Assembly (NCBI GenBank): GCA_002730095.1
Contig: PBZE01000010.1
Location: 27,719 to 60,068 of the forward strand
Reading direction: 5' to 3'
Source: Methanobacteriota archaeon
GTDB lineage: Archaea; Thermoplasmatota; Poseidoniia; Poseidoniales; Thalassarchaeaceae
DNA: 32,350 bases
The first letter of the stretch is position 1; every line of letters begins with the position of its first letter. Of this stretch, positions 18,930 through 26,783 are shown one piece after another. A program made the position numbers and the translations under genes. The notes under the pieces are model-generated. The model did no database searches. It was not told where the DNA came from and was given only the letters and a program-made list of their open reading frames with translations.

Positions 18930-20501
18930 TCACCATGGTGGGCTCTTTGGAATGGGGGCATCCTCTGCCCATCTGGAGAGATAACCTTCAAGTTTGAGCT
19001 TCCTCTTAGTGTTAGATGAGGACATGTACCTAATTTTACCAAAAATAGGCCTCTCTGGGCCCCATGCTCTATCATGTCGTCCAAGAACCCAAAATATTCC
19101 TGTGTAGGAATTCGGATCCCTTCCATCTAGGGCCCATCTATCATTAATTCTGATCATCCAATCTGCCGCGGTCTCAGGATCTGGGGACCACTCCAATATT
19201 CTCTTTCCCCACAGCATCCTTAGGTAGTTGTGCATGTGTCCTGTTCTGACGAGCTGCCTCTGAGCAGAATTCCAGACTTCATCATCCGTCTTTGCCCCCT
19301 CTATTTCTTCAAATGTGTAGCTTATCCGTTCATCATCTCTGTGCTCATTTAGAGTTTTCATGGCCCACGAGGGTATCGAATCAAGTGAATTGTGATCCCT
19401 CCTAAAGTTGGCAAAGTTAAATCCAAGCTCTCTCCATGTAATTATCTGATCCAAGAAAGATTCCGATGATTCGGAGAGGCCCCACCATCCTGACCTGGCT
19501 CCTTTGCCTGTATCTTCAATGCAAACCAAATCATATGTCCAATCACTCTTTTCTAGAACCGATTTAACCACTCTAAATGAAGAAATATGTCCGAAGTGTA
19601 ACCAAGGGGACAAACCACTTACTGCCGGATTGTCAGGGTCATTCCTTCCTTCGGAATATTTCTCCAGCCTATTTTCGATGAAGCTCCCGAGTCTAGTCGA
19701 TGCCTCGTAATAGCCTCCCCTAACAGATTCAACCGGGAAAACCTCATGATCGATGTCTAGAGGAGCCATGGCCTTCTTCCCAACTTCTCCTCCCTCTGCT
19801 ACTCTCCAAATCCATTCGAGTGGAGGAAACTCCAGATCCAGAGCCATGACTATCTTCGAGAACTCTTTCTTGTCCATAGTAAGATCGTCCCTGACTCCAT
19901 CCATCGGACTCTCACTTGGGAATGTTGAAAGAGCACTGTGAAGGCTCCTCTGAACATGTTTCCTGAACGAATATGCTGTTTTGTGAGCCTTGTCAGCATA
20001 GTTCATTGGAAGAATACCATTCGAATCTACGGCCTCGACTGCAACTTCACATGACACACTAGCCCTGTCCATTACCCATCGGGGGAGATAGGTTGGATAG
20101 TCATCTATGACTATTGAACATGCCTTCGAAGATAGCTTCCTTAGCATACCGTCTCCAGAGTCGATGTGATTCTCAATCCAAGGGACATAAGTAATACCAT
20201 GCTCATCGAAAATAGACATATTATCCACCATTCCCTGTGCAACAAAGGTCAGAACTCGTTCACTGGACCATTCATGTCTAACTGAGATACACTCTATCAC
20301 CAACAGTGGTTTACCAAGGTCGATACTTATCTCTATGGCTCTTTCCAGGGCAGCATTGTAGTGATATCGTCGAGTGGAAGTCATCCAGTAGAGAACAAAC
20401 TGTCCTTCATGACGAACTTCCTTGTCGTTTATCTTGCGAACTCTAGGCGAGCCTACGCTGACCAAAGCTCCCGTCGCATCCAACACAGCACTTTCTGTCA
20501 T
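18930..20501 (-). CDS. phr: Deoxyribodipyrimidine photolyase, class II-like
   Basis: 'FVLYWMTSTRRYHYNAALERAI', 'GLSPWLHFGHIS', 'FLDQIITWRELGFNF', 'RWALDGRDPNSYTGIFWVLGRHDRAWGPERPIFGKIRYM'. Confidence 0.92.
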   Translation of the reverse strand: MTESAVLDATGALVSVGSPRVRKINDKEVRHEGQFVLYWMTSTRRYHYNAALERAIEISIDLGKPLLVIECISVRHEWSSERVLTFVAQGMVDNMSIFDEHGITYVPWIENHIDSGDGMLRKLSSKACSIVIDDYPTYLPRWVMDRASVSCEVAVEAVDSNGILPMNYADKAHKTAYSFRKHVQRSLHSALSTFPSESPMDGVRDDLTMDKKEFSKIVMALDLEFPPLEWIWRVAEGGEVGKKAMAPLDIDHEVFPVESVRGGYYEASTRLGSFIENRLEKYSEGRNDPDNPAVSGLSPWLHFGHISSFRVVKSVLEKSDWTYDLVCIEDTGKGARSGWWGLSESSESFLDQIITWRELGFNFANFRRDHNSLDSIPSWAMKTLNEHRDDERISYTFEEIEGAKTDDEVWNSAQRQLVRTGHMHNYLRMLWGKRILEWSPDPETAADWMIRINDRWALDGRDPNSYTGIFWVLGRHDRAWGPERPIFGKIRYMSSSNTKRKLKLEGYLSRWAEDAPIPKSPPW

Positions 20502-20503
20502 CT

Positions 20504-20520
20504 AGCGCATATAAGGCGCT
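20504..20520. promoter_or_regulatory. Inverted repeat AGCGC-ATATAAG-GCGCT enclosing a TATA-like element between divergent phr and ribA
   Basis: Read directly: agcgcatataaggcgct; 5-bp perfect arms with a 7-nt spacer, just outside the phr start codon. Confidence 0.4.
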
Positions 20521-20580
20521 GTTTTCACGCTGACTCGCTTTCAAACATTCATTCATAAGCTCGTGGGATAACCCGGTATC

Positions 20581-21195
20581 ATGACTATCCAAGTCAGGAC
20601 CGATGCTGAACCAATAGAAATTGAAGCCGATGCCTTTCTCCCAACAGAGCTTGGCAATTTCAGAGTGAGAGTTACCACTGATGCCGAGGGCAATGAGCAC
20701 TCACTCCTTTACACTGGAGACATATCCAGTGCCGAATCCCCTCTGGTTAGGATACACTCTGAATGCCTTACTGGAGACGCCTTCGGATCGATGAAATGTG
20801 ATTGTGGACCCCAGCTGAAAGAAGCTATGAAGAAAATTCAGGAAGCCGGATGCGGGGCGGTCGTTTACCTAAGGCAGGAAGGCCGTGGAATTGGACTTCA
20901 TTCCAAGATCCAAGCATATGCCCTGCAAGACATAGGATACGACACACTCGATGCAAACCTAGCTCTGGGACTTCCTGCAGATGCCAGGGACTACAAAATT
21001 GCCGCACACATGCTAAAGGAGGCTGGAGTGAAGAAAGTACGTTTGATGACAAACAACCCTCTGAAGATTCAGGGCCTCCGAGACAATGGGATAGAGGTTG
21101 ATCGAAGAGTCGAGCACATCACTGGAGTTTCAATTGAAAACATTAACTATCTCTCAACTAAGGGTAAGAGAATGGGGCACATACTTGACATATGA
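20581..21195 (+). CDS. ribA: GTP cyclohydrolase II (bacterial-type riboflavin pathway entry enzyme)
   Basis: 'VRIHSECLTGDAFGSMKCDCGPQL' (Zn-binding Cys set), 'VVYLRQEGRGIGLHSKIQAYALQD', 'MTNNPLKIQGLRDNGIEV'. Confidence 0.94.
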   Translation: MTIQVRTDAEPIEIEADAFLPTELGNFRVRVTTDAEGNEHSLLYTGDISSAESPLVRIHSECLTGDAFGSMKCDCGPQLKEAMKKIQEAGCGAVVYLRQEGRGIGLHSKIQAYALQDIGYDTLDANLALGLPADARDYKIAAHMLKEAGVKKVRLMTNNPLKIQGLRDNGIEVDRRVEHITGVSIENINYLSTKGKRMGHILDI

Positions 21196-21226
21196 TGGCA
21201 GATCGGAAGCCGTTTGAGGGATATCT

Positions 21227-21703
21227 ATGTCTTCGATGATTGGAAAGAAAGCGCCGGACTTCTCTCTCAAAACTAGTGATGGAGATGAATTCAACTTTAG
21301 TGATTTAGAAGGGTCTTGGAAAGTACTCTTCTTCTACGCCAAGGCAGGTTCACCTACTTGCAAAAGAGGATGCTTAACGTTCAAGCAGCAATATGATCTG
21401 TTCCGATCACTGGAGCCGCCGGTTGAGATAATCGGCATCAGTGAGGACTCAGTAAAGCAGCACAGGGAATTCAAGAACGATCTCGATCTCCCATTCACTC
21501 TTCTCTCTGATCCCGACAGAAGTGTTGCTGATATGTTCAACGTCCCTGTTCATCTCGGCACATTCCCAGCCAAGTCATCATTCGTAATTGGCCCCGATAA
21601 TACCATTCACCACGTTTACGACTGGCTATTCAGACCCAGGAGGCATGTAGCCAAGATTCTCGACGCTCTAAGTAGGATCACAGATGGGGGCAGATTTTCC
21701 TGA
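21227..21703 (+). CDS. Peroxiredoxin (BCP/PrxQ-like)
   Basis: 'GKKAPDFSLKTSDGDEFNFSDLEGSWKVLFFYAKAGSPTCKRGCLTFKQQY', 'EIIGISEDSVKQHREFKNDLDLPFTLLSDPDRSVADMF'. Confidence 0.92.
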   Translation: MSSMIGKKAPDFSLKTSDGDEFNFSDLEGSWKVLFFYAKAGSPTCKRGCLTFKQQYDLFRSLEPPVEIIGISEDSVKQHREFKNDLDLPFTLLSDPDRSVADMFNVPVHLGTFPAKSSFVIGPDNTIHHVYDWLFRPRRHVAKILDALSRITDGGRFS

Positions 21704-23070
21704 TGTGGAGCCAGATACTAACCGATGCAGGTCTCTCTGAAAGAGAGATAAACGCCTTGACCGTACTATCTCGCAATCCCAATATCAAGGCCAGTGAGCT
21801 GGCCAAGGAGCTAGATACCACTAGACTGGACGCATACAATTCACTGGAAAGGCTTCAGAGAATAGGGCTAGTTACAACCACTGCAGACAGGCCAATGAGA
21901 TTCTCAAGTCCTCCTCTTGATCAAGCCGTAACGCATCTTATCGAAATCAGAAAAGAACAGCTCAACAGAATAGAGCAGGGCTTAGAAGACATGCAGAATG
22001 GGGCAAAATATTCTTCTATTGTCGAGGGAAAACCACTCGATGATGAACCAAAGTTCGCTGTTCTGAAAGAAAGAGTTCACATAATGAAGAGAATAGAGAA
22101 GATTTCAGAAGCATCAAAGAGTGACATTGTCCTAACCCTTGGAAAATTTGGGATACTTCACCTTTGTAGGAGTAGTGCATTACAGGCTGTAAATGACGCA
22201 GCAGCTCGAGGGGTCAATGTCAGAGTACTTTCTCAACTAGAGAGGAGGACGATTAGGTTCTACAAAGACTTGCATGATTCCATTGATGTTCGGCATTCCG
22301 ATGATTTGGATGCTCAAGGCGCACTAGTCGATGATTATGAGGTAATTCAGTACCTGAATATGGAATCAAACCCTGTTGGTAGAGGTAAGAATGACGCCGC
22401 TCTTATGGTAGAATCAGAGTCATTTGCTGAATCTCAGAGGAATTTACTGGATACCATATGGGATGACGCTATTCCTTACCAAACAGCATCTAAGAGGTTC
22501 ACCGAGGAAAGGATAGTAGATCCCTTGAAGCTCACTATAGACAGTGGCTCTTTCCTTGAAAAAATCAGAGAAGTACTTCAGATTTCGGAAGATATTCCTG
22601 AAGAAGATACCCCATTTAATCCAGATGCATTCCTTGCTTCGGGATTGGAGATTAGCGATGCTCGCAGGAACCTTGAATCTGGTGGTATCGAAGCCCTGTC
22701 TGCATTTGGCATAGACATTGAGTCTCTCCTGAGACAGGTAGGAAATAGAGTGGGAGAGGAATTATCATTCTCCTTGAGGAACATAGAGGGCAATATTGAG
22801 TATCTCAATGAGATGATGGACTGGTGGGAATTTGCAGGACTCGGACAGCTAAGCTATGATATCGATCCAGAATTCCACATCTTAGTCGAGCATCCAAGTG
22901 ACAAGCCAGGAGTTCTCCCTATCCATTCTCTTGACGATGGAATAATCGAGGGGGCTTTGTTGTCAAGGTATCCAGAAGAGTCGGGCGTTGAAATCACTAG
23001 AATAATCACAGAAAACAGAAAAAATACTGTCAGATACGATATCAACTTCAGTAGCCAACTCCAAGAATAG
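21703..23070 (+). CDS. TrmB-family transcriptional regulator with an extended C-terminal domain
   Basis: N-terminal HTH 'AGLSEREINALTVLSRNPNIKASELAKELDTTRLDAYNSLERLQRIGLV', then a TrmB middle domain, then about 150 extra residues. It overlaps the peroxiredoxin stop by 1 nt. Confidence 0.85.
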   Translation: MWSQILTDAGLSEREINALTVLSRNPNIKASELAKELDTTRLDAYNSLERLQRIGLVTTTADRPMRFSSPPLDQAVTHLIEIRKEQLNRIEQGLEDMQNGAKYSSIVEGKPLDDEPKFAVLKERVHIMKRIEKISEASKSDIVLTLGKFGILHLCRSSALQAVNDAAARGVNVRVLSQLERRTIRFYKDLHDSIDVRHSDDLDAQGALVDDYEVIQYLNMESNPVGRGKNDAALMVESESFAESQRNLLDTIWDDAIPYQTASKRFTEERIVDPLKLTIDSGSFLEKIREVLQISEDIPEEDTPFNPDAFLASGLEISDARRNLESGGIEALSAFGIDIESLLRQVGNRVGEELSFSLRNIEGNIEYLNEMMDWWEFAGLGQLSYDIDPEFHILVEHPSDKPGVLPIHSLDDGIIEGALLSRYPEESGVEITRIITENRKNTVRYDINFSSQLQE

Positions 23071-23080
23071 ATACATCACA

Positions 23081-23086
23081 TTATAT
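23081..23086 (+). promoter_or_regulatory. TATA-like element upstream of the ABC1-family gene
   Basis: 'cacattatatcatc', about 25 nt before the GTG start at 23109, compatible with a near-leaderless transcript. Confidence 0.35.
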
Positions 23087-23108
23087 CATCACTGCCCAGC
23101 GCTATTAT

Positions 23109-24329
23109 GTGCGTCTGCTGAAGTTTGCCTTATTCATGAGGCAGATAACCAGGAAATCCCCTGCAAATCTAGATTGGATACAGAAGCAGGGCCTTCTGGC
23201 CATCAAGCTATCACAGATTTTCGCACTCAGGCCAGATATAATAAGTCTGGAGAAATGCAAGCAACTTCAGACACTTTACAGCAAAGCCTCAACAATTCCA
23301 ACAGAAAATGTATTCAAAATATTGAAGGAAAAGGCCCCAGACTCCTATCATGACAATATATCATGGTTTGATGTTGAGCCGCTAGCAGCTGCATCAGTAG
23401 GACAGGTACACAGAGCTAGGCTAAAGAATGGGGATAATGTGGTTGTCAAGATAATCAAAGGCGATCACGAGAAAAAATTCAAGAGGGACGTGAAAAGGAT
23501 GAGCCGATGGCTCAGGATTGCCATGATCATATCTCCCAAGCTGAGGAAAGTAGGAAACCCAATCGCCCTATTAGAGCATGTACAGGACTATACTCTCAGA
23601 GAGCTCGATCTGAGGAATGAGATTATTGGAGCTTCGAAGCTCCAATCTATCAAAGAAGAACTATCTGGAGATTTTCCAATGCCAAGACTCAGATTCCCCA
23701 AATACTATCCAGAGCTTTCGAATAGGCATGTGCTAGTTTCAGAGCTAGTAGATGGCCAGACACTAGAGCAGGGAATAGTGAACTCAAGTTTACTTTGGGA
23801 AGATTTGCTAGAATTATTCCGAATCCACGGAGCATTTATGTTCGGGGTTGGGACATTTCATGGAGATTTGCATCCGGGAAACTGCATAATAGACTCGGAA
23901 GGAAACTTCGTCTTTATTGATAATGGAGCAATATGTGAGGCACCAAGGAAGGTCAGTAATTCTCTATTCAACTTCTTCTACCATCTCTCAGCTGATGATA
24001 AGGACTTGGCCTTTGAGGCGTTGATTTCACTCGCGGAGAGGAGGCCAAGGTCAGATGATGTTGAGATGTTCAAGAAAGACATGCATTCGATTTACAGGGA
24101 CTTCGAAAACCTCAGTGTCGGTGAGCAAAGCCTCACTGAAGTAATGATGAAAACTGTGAGATCAGCTGTCGAGAATGCTGGAGCCGATTACGGTGAGGAA
24201 GGATTCCCCATTATCCGTTCATTGATGTATATGGACGGTCTGGTAATCAGAACCTACCCAGAAGTTAAATTAATCTCCGAAATGAGGGACTCATTGGATG
24301 AGTTCAAATCTGGTTTGAATTTAGGGTGA
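23109..24329 (+). CDS. ABC1/AarF/UbiB-family atypical protein kinase-like protein
   Basis: 'QKQGLLAIKLSQIFALRPDIIS' (KxGQ-like), 'LAAASVGQVHRARLKNGDNVVVKI' (Ala-rich loop), 'FHGDLHPGNCIID...FIDNGAI'. Confidence 0.92.
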   Translation: MRLLKFALFMRQITRKSPANLDWIQKQGLLAIKLSQIFALRPDIISLEKCKQLQTLYSKASTIPTENVFKILKEKAPDSYHDNISWFDVEPLAAASVGQVHRARLKNGDNVVVKIIKGDHEKKFKRDVKRMSRWLRIAMIISPKLRKVGNPIALLEHVQDYTLRELDLRNEIIGASKLQSIKEELSGDFPMPRLRFPKYYPELSNRHVLVSELVDGQTLEQGIVNSSLLWEDLLELFRIHGAFMFGVGTFHGDLHPGNCIIDSEGNFVFIDNGAICEAPRKVSNSLFNFFYHLSADDKDLAFEALISLAERRPRSDDVEMFKKDMHSIYRDFENLSVGEQSLTEVMMKTVRSAVENAGADYGEEGFPIIRSLMYMDGLVIRTYPEVKLISEMRDSLDEFKSGLNLG

Positions 24330-24336
24330 ATGAAAG

Positions 24337-25911
24337 ATGACATATCATAGTGACGTAGTAGTAGTTGGTGCGGGACCAGGGGGATTGGCTTGCTCAATGC
24401 TTCTGGCCAAAGCTGGAGTGAACGTGACAATCATCGAGAAGTCCGATGACGTTGGAGGAAGAACCAGGGTCTTTGAGAAGGACGGCTTCAAGTACGACAA
24501 TGGCCCAACATTTTTCCACTATCCAGAGATAGCTGAGGAAATCTTTGAAGCTCTTGGGCTTGATGCAAGAGAGGAACTAGGTCTTATCGAATTAAACCCT
24601 AACTACAGGCTCGTATTCGGAGCTGGGGGGAGTTTAGATGCCAGTACGGATCTTGAAGATATGGTGTCCCAAATCAGGGATCTCTGTGGAGATGAAAACG
24701 CGAATGGTTTTAGGAGGTACATCAAAGACAATAGAACTAAGTTGGATCTATCTAAGAATTGTCTGAATACTCCTTGGAGAGGGCCAACCGATCTATTGAG
24801 TCGTAGAGCTTTGAGAGTAGCAAGAATTCTCAGGCCTTGGAGGAGCGTGTCATCAGACTTGTCCAAGATGTTCTCGGACGAGAGGATGCAACTCGCAATG
24901 TCATTCCAGACAAAATATCTGGGGATGAGTCCGTTCCAAGCTCCAAGCTTATTCACTATTCTCGCATACTTGGAGTATGAACATGGAGTGTTCCACGTTG
25001 AGGGAGGACTTGGTACAATAACTCAGAAGATGGCGGAAATTGCTAGAGGATTAGGAGTCAAAATTAGACTAAATGAACCAGTCACCGATTTCGTCTTTGA
25101 TGGCAAGAAAGTAGTTGGGGCCGTTACAGACAGTGGTACGTATACAGCAGACAGATTCGTCATGAATGTGGATTTCGCAACAGGAATGAAAGGACTTATT
25201 CCCGACGAATTACGAAAGAAGTGGTCTGACAAGAAATTAGATGAGAAGTCTTACTCATGCTCAACTTACATGCTTTATTTGGGTCTCGATAAGTTGTATG
25301 ACACACCTCACCATCAAATCTATGCAGCAACGGATTACCAGAAGAATCTCAAAGAGGTAACTGAGAACAAGGTTACTTGGGATGATCCTTCGATATACGT
25401 CCAGAATGCATGTGTAACCGATCCTTCCATGGCTCCAGATGGCCACTCGACAATCTATGTCCTTGTTCCCGCTAGCAGCTCGCATGAAGACATTGACTGG
25501 GAAGAAATAAAGGAAGAATACATGGAGGTAATAGTTAGTCAGATGGAGAAGCTCGGGTTCGAGGGAATCAAAGATCACATAGTCTCCCAGACTATTGTCA
25601 CGCCCGATGACTGGGCGTCTCGTGATATCTACAAGGGAGCCGTTTTCAATCTCGCGCATGGTCTTGATCAGATGTTATGGAGAAGACCCCAGAATAAGTT
25701 CGAAGAGCTAGAAAGCCTCTATCTTGTCGGAGGGGGGACTCATCCAGGAAGTGGTCTACCAACCATTCTTGAGAGTGGTAGGATTTCCGCTAAGCTGATC
25801 TGTGCCGATATGGGAGTTATACCTGACTGGAATGGTGCCGAAACGTGGTTTGAAGATATCAAGAAGCCACGTAGTATCGCCAGCAAGAAAACAGAATTGA
25901 CAAATGTATGA
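24337..25911 (+). CDS. crtI: CrtI-family carotenoid desaturase / FAD-dependent oxidoreductase
   Basis: N-terminal 'DVVVVGAGPGGLACSMLLAKAGVNVTIIEKSDDVGGRTRVFEKDGFKYDNGPTFF'; C-terminal 'LYLVGGGTHPGSGLPTILESGRISAKLI'. Confidence 0.85.
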   Translation: MTYHSDVVVVGAGPGGLACSMLLAKAGVNVTIIEKSDDVGGRTRVFEKDGFKYDNGPTFFHYPEIAEEIFEALGLDAREELGLIELNPNYRLVFGAGGSLDASTDLEDMVSQIRDLCGDENANGFRRYIKDNRTKLDLSKNCLNTPWRGPTDLLSRRALRVARILRPWRSVSSDLSKMFSDERMQLAMSFQTKYLGMSPFQAPSLFTILAYLEYEHGVFHVEGGLGTITQKMAEIARGLGVKIRLNEPVTDFVFDGKKVVGAVTDSGTYTADRFVMNVDFATGMKGLIPDELRKKWSDKKLDEKSYSCSTYMLYLGLDKLYDTPHHQIYAATDYQKNLKEVTENKVTWDDPSIYVQNACVTDPSMAPDGHSTIYVLVPASSSHEDIDWEEIKEEYMEVIVSQMEKLGFEGIKDHIVSQTIVTPDDWASRDIYKGAVFNLAHGLDQMLWRRPQNKFEELESLYLVGGGTHPGSGLPTILESGRISAKLICADMGVIPDWNGAETWFEDIKKPRSIASKKTELTNV

Positions 25912-26374
25912 GCTGGGTGATTGCATGGAAACGATATACATAATCCTCTTCCTGATTCCCACAATATGGATTGGACCATTTTGGCTCCTCATGCTTCTAG
26001 AACCAAGCTCACAAAGAACCAAACAGTGGATGCATGGAAATTCCCTATTCATTGGGCCATTGGCTGTTTGGATTTTAACAACGCTACTTAACCCCTCAGG
26101 GATTATTGATTTGTTAGTTGGAAATCCAGCCGATTTCCTGGATACAATGGTAGAGCTCTTGGGTACTGAGTCCGGAACAGTCCTCGCTTGGTCCCACTTT
26201 GTCGCTGGAGACATAATGGCTACAAGATGGATGTGGAGAAAGGCATTAGAGAACGAAATTGGATTGAATAAGACTCGGGCAATTGTCTTCTTCGGTGTAA
26301 TGCTTATGCCAGTGGGGCTATTGATGCACGTAATACTAAATCCTCAGAAGAGCTCCATTTCCATAGAGGAATAG
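25904..26374 (+). CDS. ABA4-like (DUF4281) integral membrane protein
   Basis: About four TM helices. 'IPTIWIGPFWLLMLLEP', 'AWSHFVAGDIMATRWMWRKAL' and 'FFGVMLMPVGLLMHVIL' match the ABA4 pattern. The start may be ATG 25925. Confidence 0.75.
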   Translation: MYELGDCMETIYIILFLIPTIWIGPFWLLMLLEPSSQRTKQWMHGNSLFIGPLAVWILTTLLNPSGIIDLLVGNPADFLDTMVELLGTESGTVLAWSHFVAGDIMATRWMWRKALENEIGLNKTRAIVFFGVMLMPVGLLMHVILNPQKSSISIEE

Positions 26375-26376
26375 TA

Positions 26377-26700
26377 ATGGATCATAAAACTGTGTTAATT
26401 TCTCTCGATAGAAAAGACTCATGTTGCATTTTGGTATTTTCTGACAATCAGAAGTTCGAACTAGAATATCTGGATGTAAGAAAGAACTGCCAGTGTGCGA
26501 AATGTAAACCCAAACAAGCTAACGATAAGATGAGAATTGAATTTGAAGAAGAGATCTCTAGATTGATGTTGGTGAAACCAAAAGTTGAGCAGATTGGTAA
26601 CTATGCCCTCCGTTTCGAGTGGCCAACAGGATGCTCTAGTGGAATCCACTCATTTGAACATCTGAGAAAGATTTCTGAGTCTACCGGAAAGAAACTCTGA
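26377..26700 (+). CDS. DUF971 (gamma-butyrobetaine hydroxylase-like N-terminal) domain protein
   Basis: 107 aa. 'LEYLDVRKNCQCAKCKPKQ' and 'QIGNYALRFEWPTGCSSGIHSFEHLRKI' match the standalone DUF971 pattern. Confidence 0.82.
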   Translation: MDHKTVLISLDRKDSCCILVFSDNQKFELEYLDVRKNCQCAKCKPKQANDKMRIEFEEEISRLMLVKPKVEQIGNYALRFEWPTGCSSGIHSFEHLRKISESTGKKL

Positions 26701-26774
26701 TTCTTACGAAGAAATCAAAAAAGTCCCCCCTCTCGGAAATACAACTAGGATGCGGATGCCCTCCGTACCTCGTT

Positions 26775-26779
26775 GGTGA
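26775..26779 (+). promoter_or_regulatory. Shine-Dalgarno-like GGTGA upstream of pus10
   Basis: 'ttGGTGAtatcATG', complementary to the archaeal 16S 3' end (..ATCACCTCC). Confidence 0.5.
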
Positions 26780-26783
26780 TATC

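Noticed and set aside
25756-26214. 152-aa minus-strand ORF across crtI/ABA4-like genes
   Set aside because: Opposite strand of two supported genes; no family signature.
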